A stretch of DNA of 64,000 bases, from the NCBI RefSeq assembly GCF_000720325.1, contig NZ_JOJM01000004.1, forward strand, positions 62,001 to 126,000. Reading direction: 5' to 3'. Shown here in pieces: positions 52,089-62,454 of the stretch; the first letter of the stretch is position 1, and each line of letters opens with the position of its first letter. The notes beneath the pieces were generated by a model. That model was given only the letters and a program-made list of their open reading frames with translations, searched no databases and was not told where the DNA came from. This DNA comes from Streptomyces sp. NRRL B-1347. GTDB lineage: Bacteria; Actinomycetota; Actinomycetes; Streptomycetales; Streptomycetaceae. A program made the translations under genes and the position numbers.

Positions 52089-53561
52089 ATGAGACCGAAG
52101 CGCATCGTCGGCGGCACCGCCGCCGTCGCCGGGGCCCTGAGCCTGCTCGCCGTGGGGATGCCCGCGACGGCGCACGCCGCGGCCCCGGCGGCCGGACCGC
52201 GCTGGGGCACCTGCCCCGCCGGGACCGACGCGCCGCGCGGCACCTACTGCTCCACGCTCAAGGTGCCGCTGGACTACAAGAAGCCGGACGGCCGCCAGAT
52301 CAAGCTGACGCTGTCCGTCGCGGGCATGGGCGACGCCCCGCGCACCCTCGTGGTCAATCCGGGAGGCCCCGGCGAGTCCGGCATCGGCGTCGCCAAGATG
52401 GTGTGGAGCGCGCTGCCCCAGAAGGTCTCGGAGAAGTACAACGTCGTCAGCTTCGACCCGCGCGGCGTCGGCGCCAGCACCCCGGTCTCCTGCGGCGACA
52501 CCAGCAAGCTCACCAAGCACCCCGCCCTCCCGTACACGCCCCGCAACGCGGGCGAGGAGAAGAAGCGGCTCACCGTCGCCCGCAAGGTCGCCGAGCAGTG
52601 CCAGAAGCACTCCCGCGACCTGCTGCCGCACATGACCACCGAGAACGCCGCCCGGGACATGGACCGCATCCGGGCCGCGCTCGGCAAGCCGAAGCTCGAC
52701 TACCTCGGGTACTCGTACGGCACCCGCCTCGGTGCCACCTACGCGACGCTCTTCCCGAAGCGCACCGGCCGGATGGTCCTGGACAGCGTGATGGACCCCA
52801 CGGCGAGCTCCTACACCTCCCAGTTCCAGCAGAACACCGCGCTGCAGCACCGGGCCGAGCAGTTCTTCGCCTGGACCGCCAAGCACGACCGCACCTACCA
52901 CCTGGGGACCAGCCGCGCGAAGGTGGCCGCCGCCTGGGAGGCCACCCGCAAGAAGCTGACCGCGCGCCCGGCCGGCGGCCGGGCCGGGAGCGCCGAGCTC
53001 GACGACCTGCTGGCCTCCGCCATGTACACCGACCTGAGCTGGAGCGAACTGGCGCGGTCCGTGTCCGACTACCGGCGCGGCGACTCGGGCGCGCTGCTCT
53101 CGGCCACCGACCAGCTCGCCGAAGGCGGCGTCAACCCGGCCATGCTCGCCTACTCGTGCGTGGACGACCCCTGGCCCCGGGACTGGAAGACCTGGCGCGC
53201 CGACACGCGCGCCTCGGCCCGCAAGGCGCCGCTGTTCGGCTGGCTGAACAGCTGGTACAGCGCCCCGTGCGCGTTCTGGAAGGCCAAGCCCACCACCCCG
53301 GTGAAGATCGGTTCGGTGCGGGTGCCGCCGCCGCTGCTGCTCCAGGCCAAGGACGACGCGGCGACGCCGCTGGCAGGGGCACGCCGGATGCACGCGACCC
53401 TGAAGGGTTCGCGCCTGGTCGTCGCGGGCGGCGGCAACCACGGCCAGTTCCTGTTCGACGCCAACTCCTGCGTCGACAAGCACGGCAGCCGCTATCTGCT
53501 CACCGGCAAGCTGCCGACGCGCGACACCACCTGCCCGGCGACACCCGCCCCGACACCCTGA
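52089..53561 (+). CDS. Secreted alpha/beta hydrolase (tripeptidyl aminopeptidase type)
   Basis: This 490-residue protein has a signal peptide (1-31, ending TAHAAA) and the Streptomyces TAP fold: RTLVVNPGGPGESG (oxyanion loop), LGYSYGTRLGATYA with the nucleophilic serine in GYSYG, and a C-terminal GGNHGQF carrying the histidine. It removes tripeptides or similar from outside proteins. ATG 52089 follows GGGAAGAC. Proteins of this family often have a DDPWPRDW-like segment, which is present. It is a single gene. Confidence 0.92.
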   Translation: MRPKRIVGGTAAVAGALSLLAVGMPATAHAAAPAAGPRWGTCPAGTDAPRGTYCSTLKVPLDYKKPDGRQIKLTLSVAGMGDAPRTLVVNPGGPGESGIGVAKMVWSALPQKVSEKYNVVSFDPRGVGASTPVSCGDTSKLTKHPALPYTPRNAGEEKKRLTVARKVAEQCQKHSRDLLPHMTTENAARDMDRIRAALGKPKLDYLGYSYGTRLGATYATLFPKRTGRMVLDSVMDPTASSYTSQFQQNTALQHRAEQFFAWTAKHDRTYHLGTSRAKVAAAWEATRKKLTARPAGGRAGSAELDDLLASAMYTDLSWSELARSVSDYRRGDSGALLSATDQLAEGGVNPAMLAYSCVDDPWPRDWKTWRADTRASARKAPLFGWLNSWYSAPCAFWKAKPTTPVKIGSVRVPPPLLLQAKDDAATPLAGARRMHATLKGSRLVVAGGGNHGQFLFDANSCVDKHGSRYLLTGKLPTRDTTCPATPAPTP

Positions 53562-53605
53562 CGGCACTCGCCCCGACACCCTGACCCCGCGGTCCACGCG
53601 ACCAC

Positions 53606-53639
53606 GCCCGGAGGCGGCCCACCGGGGCCGCCTCCGGGC
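53606..53639. terminator. Hairpin after the secreted peptidase gene
   Basis: GCCCGGAGGCGGCC (53606-53619) and its complement (53626-53639) give a perfect 14-pair stem with loop CACCGG, 45 bases past the stop. Confidence 0.88.
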
Positions 53640-53796
53640 CGTCGTATCCGGGGCAGATCTCCTCCCGCGCCGCGTCCCTGAGGACCCGCCGCGCGCAATA
53701 TCAGCCAACTTGCAACATCACCCCATCGGGTGACAACGGCCCCGATCGCCCCATGCGAGCCTGATCGATATCCCCGGCAACACCCAGGGGTGCCGC

Positions 53797-56700
53797 ATGC
53801 GGGGCGACCACAAGGGGGTAGGCCGCGTGGGAACCACGAGGACGCTGCAGCAGATCATTCCCCGGCACGACCCGGAGTTCGAGCCCTGGGCGGCACGCCT
53901 GGGCATCGGCAGGGACGGGAAGGTGTACGTGGCCCGCTCGGCCGCCCCGGCCAGCGTCGTCCTGCGGCTCGCCCCGGACGGATCGACCACGCGCGTGGGC
54001 AAGGTGGGCAGCGCGCTGCTCGCGGTGACGGCCAACCGCGCGGGCAGGATCGCCACCGCGGAGCACCACTTCAGCCACCGGGTGGCGTTCTGGGACGAGG
54101 ACTTCCGGCCGCTGGGCTCCTTCGACGAGTTCACCGTCAACGACACGGACGGCTACTTCGCCCCGCCGGCCGTCGAAGCGGGCCCGTCCGGCGACTTCTA
54201 CGCGATGGACCAGCACGCCCTGCGGGTGCTGCGGCTGAATCCCGACAGACCGGACAGGATCGTGGTCGGCACCACCGACCTGAGCCGGTTGAGCAGCGAC
54301 CCCAAGGACCGCAGGCAGACGGTCGGCCTGCGCGTGGCGGAGGAGCGCGGTCTGCTCGTCACCGCGTGGCAGTCCGGAGTGATCCGGATGTGCACGTTCG
54401 ACGGGACACCGGTGGGAAACCCGGTGCAGGCCAAGCCCGTCGGCTTCGTCCTCAGCGGCTACGACGTGTCCGACGACGGCCACCTCTACGTCCTGACCGG
54501 CGGCCGCGAGGTGCAGATCTACGACCTGAACGGGAACAGGACCGGCACCCGCGTCCTCGCCCTGCCCGACACCGACCACGACGTCACGGACCTCAGGGTC
54601 AGCGGCAGGGAGTTCCTCGTCCGCCGCTCGGATCAGGTGACCCCGCTCGCGCGCCGGGACCACGTGACCCTGTTCGAGCGCTACGACCTGGCCACGGGGG
54701 CACTGATCGCCCGGGTCACCGCCGACGTCGAGCGGCTGACGGTGACGTACGACGCGGACGTCTGGACGGCCGGGGTGCGCATGCCGCTGACCATCGCCCA
54801 CGACCCGGGACGCTGGCCCAGCAGGCCGCGCCTGAAGGTGTGGCTGCGGCCCCTCGGCGTACCGGAGTTCACCGAACTCCCGCTCACCGCCGGAGGAGTC
54901 ACCCCGCCCGCCGACGCCCGGGGCCTGTACCAGGTGCGGGTGACGGCCGACACCGACGGCCGCTACAGCGAGTACGCCGTCGACGGCATCGTCGAGGTAC
55001 GTCAGCCGGACACACGCGGCACGGTGTCGATCTGGACGCCGTCGAACCGCTTCCACTACGGCCGGGGCGAACCGCTCGGCAACGCCGACGGCACACCGGC
55101 TGACAAGATCACGGTCTGCGCCCGCGCGGCGGCCGGGACACAACTGCCCACGTCCGTCCGCGTCCGGCTGCTGCACGGCGCCCAGGAGACGGCTGCCCGG
55201 GACGTCACCCTGGCAGCGGACGGCACCGGCACACTGGCCTTCGGCGCGGACGTCACCCGTGGCCTGGAACCGGGCCGGTACGTGCTCGACGCGAGCGTGC
55301 GGGGCTTCACCGTCGCCCCGCAGCACCTGGAGATCGGACCGGGCCTCGCCACGCGCCCCGGCTACCACATCACGCAGTACGGCGACATCTACGCCCAGGG
55401 CTACCCCGCGGACCCCCGGACGGCCCACCAGGTCCGAGGCGGCACCGACCTGCCCGAGCTCAGGGACATGCCCGAGACGACCGAGGCGTACGTGACGCGG
55501 GCGCGCACGCTCGGCATCAACCTCTTCGTGGACCGCGCCGAACCCGGCGCCTACGAGGACGTCCGCGCCGACCAGGGCATCCACCAGGACATCGGCCTGG
55601 ACCTGGTGGCCCGTCTGACGCAGGCGCGGGACGGCGTCGCCCCCGCCAAGGCCCTGGTCGAGGACCCGCGCCGCCGAGCCGTCGCCGCCTACGGCGCGTA
55701 CGGGATGGAGACCCAGGCCGTCCTGCTGGCGAACGACGCCTACGTGCCCTTCCTCCCCCAGGGGACACCGAAGAACTTCGAGCGCCGGACCCTGGCACAG
55801 CTCGACGCCGACCTGACGGCGGTCACCAAGAAGTTCCTGCCCTACGCCGCCTTCCGGGGCTGGACCTGGGCCGCCAACTGGTGGCAGTGGAAGGGCGCCA
55901 TCGGCGAGGCCGCCACGAAGGACCCCACCGAGCGGGACGCCTACCGCAAGGCCCTGACACAGGCGGAGGCGGCGAACGGGGCCTGGCTGGCCGTCCTGGA
56001 CACCGTCAGCGACCGGACCTTCGCCCACAAGCGCGAGACCGCGAACCACTTCCGCACCGTCCTGAAGTCACTCATGCCGAACGGCATCGGCGCGATCACC
56101 GGCCCCTACCGCGAGCGGCAGGCCCCGCCCCAGCTCGTCTTCACCGGCACCGACGAGGTCGACCTGCACTTCCAGGCGGAGCAGATCCAGCCGCCGCAGG
56201 TCACCCGGCACATGGTCGACTTCTACCGCAGGCCGGGCCGGCCCGCCTGGGGCCACCCCGAACTGGGGAACGACGACGGCACCGGCGGGATGATCATGCC
56301 GACGCTCCTCCAGCAGGTGATGCGCGGCGCGCACGGCACGGGCATGGTCACCGACATCGGGGCCGAGCACGTGGAGGGAGCCGACGCCCAGGACGAGCGT
56401 GCCGGTGGCAGCGGCGGCGTCCCCGGCGACCCGCGCAGCGGCAGCGCGGGCAAGACGTCGGTGCTGCGCGCCCTGTTCGACCTGTGCGCCCGCCTCGGCC
56501 CGGTCACCGCCGGGGCGCGGAGCGCCGACCCCGTCGCCATCGTCGTCTCCACACGCATGCAGCGCATCGAGTTCAACGAAGGGCAGTTCGCGGGCGTCTA
56601 CTTCCAGCGGCTCTACGAGGCGTACAACGCGTGCCTGTACGCACAGCGCCCGGCGTCCTTCGTGTGCGCCGAGGACGTCAGCGCCGAGGTGCTGCGCCGC

Positions 56701-59529
56701 TACCAGGCGGTGCTCGTCGTGGGCCAGACCGTGGAGCTCGACCCGCCGCTCGCGGCGGCCCTGGCCGCGGCGGGCGTACCGGTGTTCGCCGACGCCACCT
56801 GCCACCCCGACCGGGTCACCGGCTTCACCCGGCTCACCATCGGCTTCGACCACGTCGAGAAGACCCAGCAGCAGAACAAGGACGACTACCAGCAGCCCAT
56901 CCAGAACAACGACGCCGCCTACGCCGCCCTGCGCACCCTCTTCCTGGACCACGCCACGAAGCTGCGCACCGCACTGAGCGCCGTCACACCCTTCGCCGAG
57001 TGCGTCGACAACCCGGAAGTGCACCTCAGCGAGTGGACCGCGGGCGGCGTCCGCTACCTGTGGGCCGTCAACAACACCCTGCTCGACTGGGAACCGGGCC
57101 TCGCCTGGCGCGTCGGCCTGCTCTGTGCCCACCGCATCCCTGTCATGGCCAGGATCAAGGTGCGCCTGCCGCTGCTGCACCAGGTCGTCGACCTGCTCAC
57201 CGGCGCACCCGTCACCACGCTCCTCGGCGACGAGTTCACCGCCGACCTGCGCTCCGTGCCCGGCAGGCTCTACGCCGTCGTACCGGCGGTGCACGGCCCG
57301 CTGCCGACGGCCTCCGAGGACGCCTTCGGCCCGCACGTCCGCGACGTCGCCGTCTCGGCGGACGGCAAGAGCGCGGCACTCACCACGTTCAACTGGGACC
57401 ACAACGTCCACGGCATCGACCTCGCCACCGGCCGCACCACCTGGCGGCAGCGGCTCGGGCACCACTTCGCCTACGCACCCGTCGCCCACGCGGGCGGGTT
57501 CGCCGCGCAGGGCTTCGACGTGCTCAGCGCCGAGGGCTACCACCTGTACCTGCTCGACCCGGCCGGCACGGCCCGCCGCCGCTTCGCCCTGTTCGGACTG
57601 CCCAAGCGGGCCACCAACTGGGCGCGCGGCGACTGGGGCTACGACCTCGGCCTGAACAACTTCGCCGTGGCCCCCGACGGCACCTGGGTCGCCACCTGCG
57701 GCGACCTCGGCCTGGCCCTCTGGGACAGCACCGGCGCCGAGCGCTGGGCGCACCAATGGTGGGCGGACCACCGGCGCACGCCGCTGCGGCTCCTCGCCGT
57801 CGACAACGCCACCCTGATCACCTTCGCGTCCGGCCGGATCACCGGCCTCGCGGCGGCGACCGGGGCGACGCTGTGGACGCTGCCCGTCGCCGACATCGGC
57901 GCCTTCGGCGGCGGCGTGGTCAGCCGCGACCGGAGCACCGTCGTCATCTGGTCGGACACCGAGGGCGGCCGACTGTACGTCATCCGCGGCGGTGCCCTGC
58001 GCAACACCATCCCGGCCGCCGCCGACGAGGTCTCCGTCTCCGGCGACGGCACCCTCATCGCCGTCACCGAGCACCGCCAGCTGAAGGTCTTCGGCGCCGA
58101 CGGCGGGCTGCTGTGGACGTACACCGGCGACGACCTGCTGCGCCGCCCCCGCGTCTCGCCCGACGGGACCCGCGTCGCCGTCGGCAGCGAGCTGGGCACC
58201 CTGGCCGTCCTGACCCGCGACGGCGCCGTCGTCGGCACCGTCGACCTGAAGGCGCTGCCGGTGACGGCCTGGCTGCCCGACGGCGACCTGCTGGCCGCGA
58301 CCTGGATGGGCACGGTGGTCCGCTACCGCCCCGACCTGCGGCCCCGCTGGCAGAGCAGGCTCACCCCGACCGAACAGGACGTCCGACCCAAGCTGCGGTC
58401 CCCCGACCTGACCCCGCTGGTGCGCCGCACCTGGGGCAACGCCGCCGCCACCCCGAAGGACCTCACGGACAACGTGCTCAAACAGACGGGCGTCGTCTTC
58501 CGCACGAAGCTCCTCGACCGGGACCAGGAGATCTACCTCTCGCAGCAGAACGACACCGGCATCCTGCTCGACGGCAGCGCCAAGCCGCCCGCGCGGCCGT
58601 GGCTGCCCTGGTGGGTGATCAACTCCGTGGACAGCGGCTGGCACGGCAAGTTCGAGCTGACCGTCGACACCTACCGGCACTTGCTGCGCCTGGACGGCGT
58701 CACCATCGCCGAGGACCCCGCGCACCCCGAGTCGTGGCTGCGCGACGTCCGGCTCCAGTGGTGGGACACCCACGCCGGGCGCTGGGCCGACGGGCCGATG
58801 CTGCTGTCCGACCGGGCCGTGCACACGCACGTGTTCAGCACGCCGCTGGTGGCGTCCTGGTTCCGGTTCGTCACCACCGGCGGCGGCGCCTGGCCCGTGG
58901 GCAACCTCCGCATGGGGGAACTGGCCTTCCACGGCGAGGTCCTGGGCAACTCCCACCGGGACGTCATCGACAAGCAGGGCCGGGCGACCCTCTTCGACGA
59001 CCGGGAGAGCGACCTGCGCACCCTCGTCCACGGCGCGCTCTCCTACCAGCGCGGTGACGCCCGCCCCCAGGGAGGCACCTGCATCCGCCTCGACGTCACG
59101 GACGGCGTCTCGGAAGCCGTCGCGCACCCGCAGTTCTTCGCGCCGTTCGGCCATGTGATCCCCGAGTGGGACTTCCGGATCGCGGAGCACCCCGAGCCGG
59201 GCCAGTACCGGTACTTCCAGTTCGCCTGGAAGGCGACCGGGCCCGCCACCAGCGTCATGGGCCTGCGGCTCGGCCTCGCCTGGAACGCCCCCGCGGTGGT
59301 GGTCCTCGCCGGCACCTCCACCTGGCCGGACGCCGCGGTCCTGGCCCAGGTCAACTTCCCCACCCCACCGCGCACCTGGTCGACCGTCCGCCTCGACCTG
59401 TGGGAACTCACCCGCACCCAGGCCGATTTCCGCGTCCGCAGCCTCAGCCTCCGCACCATCGGCGGCGGCGCCCTCTTCGACCACATCGTCCTCGGCCGCA
59501 CCACGGCCGACCTGCCCGATCAGTCGTAG
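53797..59529 (+). CDS. 1910-residue multidomain protein with two beta-propellers
   Basis: This giant protein has no signal peptide. Residues about 1-330 look like a beta-propeller (VYVARSAAPASVVLRL, HLYVLTGGREVQIYD). About 350-530 are Ig-like strands (LKVWLRPLGVPEFTEL). About 530-1150 are a glycosidase-like core with aromatic segments (FRGWTWAANWWQWKG) and LYEAYNACLYAQRP, a region like the glutamine-amidotransferase-type domain of GH42 enzymes. About 1180-1560 is a second, PQQ-like propeller (GLALWDSTGAERWAHQWW). About 1560-1910 is a beta-sandwich like a carbohydrate-binding module. It lies in a sugar locus (GH4, ABC transporter), so action on a glycan is plausible. The start is ATG 53797, or GTG 53827, which has the better AAGGGGG. 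No named family was recognised. Confidence 0.75.
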   Translation: MRGDHKGVGRVGTTRTLQQIIPRHDPEFEPWAARLGIGRDGKVYVARSAAPASVVLRLAPDGSTTRVGKVGSALLAVTANRAGRIATAEHHFSHRVAFWDEDFRPLGSFDEFTVNDTDGYFAPPAVEAGPSGDFYAMDQHALRVLRLNPDRPDRIVVGTTDLSRLSSDPKDRRQTVGLRVAEERGLLVTAWQSGVIRMCTFDGTPVGNPVQAKPVGFVLSGYDVSDDGHLYVLTGGREVQIYDLNGNRTGTRVLALPDTDHDVTDLRVSGREFLVRRSDQVTPLARRDHVTLFERYDLATGALIARVTADVERLTVTYDADVWTAGVRMPLTIAHDPGRWPSRPRLKVWLRPLGVPEFTELPLTAGGVTPPADARGLYQVRVTADTDGRYSEYAVDGIVEVRQPDTRGTVSIWTPSNRFHYGRGEPLGNADGTPADKITVCARAAAGTQLPTSVRVRLLHGAQETAARDVTLAADGTGTLAFGADVTRGLEPGRYVLDASVRGFTVAPQHLEIGPGLATRPGYHITQYGDIYAQGYPADPRTAHQVRGGTDLPELRDMPETTEAYVTRARTLGINLFVDRAEPGAYEDVRADQGIHQDIGLDLVARLTQARDGVAPAKALVEDPRRRAVAAYGAYGMETQAVLLANDAYVPFLPQGTPKNFERRTLAQLDADLTAVTKKFLPYAAFRGWTWAANWWQWKGAIGEAATKDPTERDAYRKALTQAEAANGAWLAVLDTVSDRTFAHKRETANHFRTVLKSLMPNGIGAITGPYRERQAPPQLVFTGTDEVDLHFQAEQIQPPQVTRHMVDFYRRPGRPAWGHPELGNDDGTGGMIMPTLLQQVMRGAHGTGMVTDIGAEHVEGADAQDERAGGSGGVPGDPRSGSAGKTSVLRALFDLCARLGPVTAGARSADPVAIVVSTRMQRIEFNEGQFAGVYFQRLYEAYNACLYAQRPASFVCAEDVSAEVLRRYQAVLVVGQTVELDPPLAAALAAAGVPVFADATCHPDRVTGFTRLTIGFDHVEKTQQQNKDDYQQPIQNNDAAYAALRTLFLDHATKLRTALSAVTPFAECVDNPEVHLSEWTAGGVRYLWAVNNTLLDWEPGLAWRVGLLCAHRIPVMARIKVRLPLLHQVVDLLTGAPVTTLLGDEFTADLRSVPGRLYAVVPAVHGPLPTASEDAFGPHVRDVAVSADGKSAALTTFNWDHNVHGIDLATGRTTWRQRLGHHFAYAPVAHAGGFAAQGFDVLSAEGYHLYLLDPAGTARRRFALFGLPKRATNWARGDWGYDLGLNNFAVAPDGTWVATCGDLGLALWDSTGAERWAHQWWADHRRTPLRLLAVDNATLITFASGRITGLAAATGATLWTLPVADIGAFGGGVVSRDRSTVVIWSDTEGGRLYVIRGGALRNTIPAAADEVSVSGDGTLIAVTEHRQLKVFGADGGLLWTYTGDDLLRRPRVSPDGTRVAVGSELGTLAVLTRDGAVVGTVDLKALPVTAWLPDGDLLAATWMGTVVRYRPDLRPRWQSRLTPTEQDVRPKLRSPDLTPLVRRTWGNAAATPKDLTDNVLKQTGVVFRTKLLDRDQEIYLSQQNDTGILLDGSAKPPARPWLPWWVINSVDSGWHGKFELTVDTYRHLLRLDGVTIAEDPAHPESWLRDVRLQWWDTHAGRWADGPMLLSDRAVHTHVFSTPLVASWFRFVTTGGGAWPVGNLRMGELAFHGEVLGNSHRDVIDKQGRATLFDDRESDLRTLVHGALSYQRGDARPQGGTCIRLDVTDGVSEAVAHPQFFAPFGHVIPEWDFRIAEHPEPGQYRYFQFAWKATGPATSVMGLRLGLAWNAPAVVVLAGTSTWPDAAVLAQVNFPTPPRTWSTVRLDLWELTRTQADFRVRSLSLRTIGGGALFDHIVLGRTTADLPDQS

Positions 59530-59562
59530 AGCGCGCGGCGGAGCGTGAGGCCGCCCCCGAAG

Positions 59563-60069
59563 TCAGGCCTCGCTCGCGGCGGACACCCGCTCGCCGCACC
59601 ACGCGCAGAACGGCGCCCCCGACTCGGCCCGCATCGTGCCGCACTCCGGGCAGACCCGGTCCAGGGAACACGGTGCCTCGCCGCCCTCCTGCGGATCGAC
59701 GGCCGCGGTGCCGGCGATGCTCAGGCCGGGGCGGCGTGCGTGCACGGTCAGATAGACCAGGCCGTGCGCCCCCGCGGTCAGCGCGCGCCGGGAGGAGCGC
59801 GGCAGCCACGCCACGGATCCGGCGGCGAGGGCGAGCTGCTCGTCGTCGGAGTCCAGCCGGCCGTCGCCCGCGACGACGAGGAGGAGCACGTCGAGGGAGT
59901 TCTCCACATGGGCCGCCACGCCGCTGTCCGGGGGCAGTCTGATCAGGTTGGCGTCGAGCTGCCGTCGCTCCTCCGCCAGCTTCCACAGCGCCCCGGTCTG
60001 CGCGGAGGACACGTACGGCAGGTACTGGTCGAAGGAGACCAGTAGGCGGGGCTTCTCCGGTGCGGACAT
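59563..60069 (-). CDS. Cupin-like protein with C-terminal zinc ribbon
   Basis: This 168-residue protein has a cupin-like beta-barrel (LDVLLLVVAGDGRLDSDDEQ, LAAGSVAWLPRSSRRAL) followed by a zinc-ribbon with two Cys pairs (CPECGTMRAESGAPFCAWCG). Without a DNA-binding domain it may be a sensor or a scaffold. ATG 60069 has AGGAGG five bases before it, so the GTG two codons earlier is not used. It is encoded convergent to the 1910-residue protein and 120 bases from the GH4 gene, in the same sugar locus. Confidence 0.75.
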   Translation of the reverse strand: MSAPEKPRLLVSFDQYLPYVSSAQTGALWKLAEERRQLDANLIRLPPDSGVAAHVENSLDVLLLVVAGDGRLDSDDEQLALAAGSVAWLPRSSRRALTAGAHGLVYLTVHARRPGLSIAGTAAVDPQEGGEAPCSLDRVCPECGTMRAESGAPFCAWCGERVSAASEA

Positions 60070-60190
60070 CTGCACCTCCTGGCTGTGCGGCGGAACGGTG
60101 GAATCCTAAACGGACGGGACCCTCGAAGGGCGGGATCCCGGGGGCGGTCACCCCAAAGGCACCGAGCGTCGCGGAGGCGCGGCGGGACGG

Positions 60191-61513
60191 TCAGCCGTCG
60201 GCCGGGTCGGCGAGGAGCACCCGCAGGGACGGCTGGAGCAGCTCCCCATGGGCACGGACCATGTCGTCGCACAGGCGCCAGACGTCCCGCACGGTCAGGG
60301 TGGCGGCCGTGGCCGGGTCGGTCATCGCCGCGTGCCGGACGTGGCGCGGCTCGTCGTGCAGGGCGGCGCGGACGACCAGGTCGTTCGTGCTGAGGTAGGT
60401 GCGGTTGAGGGCGGCGAGCTGCGGGGGCAGGGACCCGGCGCGGGTCGGCTGGACCCCGGACGCGTCCACGAGACAGGGCACCTCGACGACGCCGTGGGCC
60501 GGGAGGTTGTCGATGAGGCCGTGGTTGGGCACGTTCCCGTAGACCGTGCGCGGGGTGCCGGTGACCACGCTGTGGATGACCTGCGGCGCGTACTCCATGG
60601 TGCCCTCGACGGCGAGCGGCTCCCCCTTGGCCAGGGCGTCACGCGTGCGGTGGTACGAGGCGACGTTCTCGTCGGTCATGTCGAGGTACGCGCCGACCGG
60701 CAGCCGCAGCCGGTCGACCTCGCTGTCGTGGTGCAGATACCAGGGGACGTACTCGGACGAGTGCTCGCTGGTCTCGGTCGGGTAGTAGCCCAGGCGCCGG
60801 TACATGTCCATGCGGACCCGCCGCCGCAACTGTGGTTCCCGGGCGATCAGTTCGTCGAGGCGGGGGTAGAGGTCTTCGCCGCCGCGCTCGAAGCGCAGCA
60901 CCCACGCCTGGTGGTTGACGCCCGCGGCCCGGTACGTGATCTCGTCGTACGGAACGTCGAGCAGCTCGGCCAGGTCCCGCAGGGTCCAGTACACGGAGTG
61001 GCACAGGCCGACGACCCGCGTCAGGCCGGTGGCCTGGGTGAGGTACTGGACGTTCATGGCCATGGGGTTGGTGTAGTTCAGCAGCCAGGCGTCGGGGCAC
61101 AGGTCGGCGATGTCCTCGCCGAGCAGCTTGAGGAACGGGAAGGTGCGCAGGGCGCGGAAGACGCCGCCGATGCCGAGGGTGTCGCCGATGGTCTGGCGCA
61201 GGCCGTAGCGGGCGGGCACGTGGAAGTCGGTGCGGGTCGCCTCGGCCATGCCGATCTGCACGGTGTTGATGACGAAGCCGGCACCGGCCAGGGACGCGCG
61301 GCGGTCGGCGTGGGCGGTGACGCGCGCGTCGGCGCCGCGCTCCGCCGCGATGTGCCGGGCGGCGGCCTCGGCGGTGTCGAGCCGTTCGGCGTCGATGTCG
61401 TGCAGGGCGATGTGGGCGCTCTTCAGCTCGGGGAAGGCGAGGAGGTCGGCGAGCAGGCCCTGGGTGAATTCCACGCTGCCCGCACCGATGAAGGCGATCT
61501 TGGGATGAGCCAT
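60191..61513 (-). CDS. GH4-family glycosidase (alpha-galactosidase/glucosidase type)
   Basis: This 440-residue enzyme has the GH4 start KIAFIGAGSVEFTQGLLADL (NAD-binding), NYTNPMAMNVQ and the metal-binding Cys/His pair in GLCHSV, with a later VNHQAW. GH4 enzymes use NAD+, Mn2+ and a redox-assisted mechanism to cleave alpha- or beta-glycosides or sugar phosphates. ATG 61513 starts right after a permease gene. It lies last in the sugar ABC operon, so the transporter's substrate is probably its substrate after uptake. MelA-type alpha-galactosidase is likely, but glycoside preference cannot be read with certainty. Confidence 0.9.
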   Translation of the reverse strand: MAHPKIAFIGAGSVEFTQGLLADLLAFPELKSAHIALHDIDAERLDTAEAAARHIAAERGADARVTAHADRRASLAGAGFVINTVQIGMAEATRTDFHVPARYGLRQTIGDTLGIGGVFRALRTFPFLKLLGEDIADLCPDAWLLNYTNPMAMNVQYLTQATGLTRVVGLCHSVYWTLRDLAELLDVPYDEITYRAAGVNHQAWVLRFERGGEDLYPRLDELIAREPQLRRRVRMDMYRRLGYYPTETSEHSSEYVPWYLHHDSEVDRLRLPVGAYLDMTDENVASYHRTRDALAKGEPLAVEGTMEYAPQVIHSVVTGTPRTVYGNVPNHGLIDNLPAHGVVEVPCLVDASGVQPTRAGSLPPQLAALNRTYLSTNDLVVRAALHDEPRHVRHAAMTDPATAATLTVRDVWRLCDDMVRAHGELLQPSLRVLLADPADG

Positions 61514-61566
61514 GAGGTGTTCACTCCGATGCTGAGGGCGTTGGGGGCGGGGGAGGGGGTGTGCGG

Positions 61567-62454
61567 TCAGCCCTTGATGCCGCTGGAGGTGATCGAGCGG
61601 ATGAAGGTCTTCTGGGCGAGGAGGAAGGCGAGCAGCACCGGCAGGACCGTGATCACGTTGCCCGCCATCACGGCGGACCACTGGGTGTGGTGCTGGCCCT
61701 GGAAGGTGGTCAGGCCCAGTTGCAGCGTGTACTGGGTGTCGTGGTTGATGGCGATCAACGGCCAGGTCAGGTCGTTCCACGTGGTGAGGAAGGTCAGCAC
61801 GGCGACGGTGGCGAGGGCGGGCCGGGCGAGCGGCAGCACGATCGAGCCGAGCACCCGGAGCCGTGAGCAGCCGTCGATCCAGGCGGCCTCCTCCAGCTCC
61901 CTCGGCAGGGACAGGAAGAACTGCCGGAACAGGAACACCGCGAACGGCGTGACCAGCGACGGCACGATCAGCGCGCCGAGGGTGTCGATGAGGCCGAGCT
62001 TCTTCATCACCAGAAAGGTCGGGATCATCGTCAGCTGGAACGGGACCGCCATCGTCGCCAGCATCAGCACGAGCAGCAGCCGCGAACCGGCGAACCGCAT
62101 CCGTGCGAAGGCGTAGCCGCCGAGCGCCCCGAACACGAGGTTCGAGGCCACCGCGGCGGCGGCGACGACCGTCGAGTTCAGCAGCCACCGCGGGAACATG
62201 GCGTTGCCGAGGACGTAGCGGTATCCGCCCAGGTCGATCGCGGACGGCCACAGCGCGGGCGGGAAGCGGTTGATCTCGGCGTCGCTCATCACCGAGCTGA
62301 GCAGCAGCCACACCAGCGGCACCGCGAACAGCGCCGCCAGTGGCGCGAGCAGCAGATGCCAGGCGCTGAACGGCAGCCGCGGCCGCCACCGCCGGGCAGC
62401 CGCCGGTGCGGGCCGGGCCCCGGCGCGGGACGGGCGGCTCGTGGTCACGGTCAT
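61567..62454 (-). CDS. Carbohydrate ABC transporter permease (MalG/AraQ type)
   Basis: This 295-residue permease has six membrane helices and the EAA loop EEAAWIDGCSRLRVLGSIVL. The C-terminus (FIRSITSSGIKG) is typical of CUT1-family sugar permeases. It overlaps the upstream permease by four bases. The ATG 62454 is chosen because the conserved domain starts about 25 residues later and the longer frame is a shadow of the other permease. It makes a pore with the permease at 62451. Confidence 0.92.
   Translation of the reverse strand: MTVTTSRPSRAGARPAPAAARRWRPRLPFSAWHLLLAPLAALFAVPLVWLLLSSVMSDAEINRFPPALWPSAIDLGGYRYVLGNAMFPRWLLNSTVVAAAAVASNLVFGALGGYAFARMRFAGSRLLLVLMLATMAVPFQLTMIPTFLVMKKLGLIDTLGALIVPSLVTPFAVFLFRQFFLSLPRELEEAAWIDGCSRLRVLGSIVLPLARPALATVAVLTFLTTWNDLTWPLIAINHDTQYTLQLGLTTFQGQHHTQWSAVMAGNVITVLPVLLAFLLAQKTFIRSITSSGIKG

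Noticed and set aside
56068-59484. 1138-residue open frame on the - strand
   Set aside because: Antisense shadow of the 1910-residue protein; no family motifs and biased composition.
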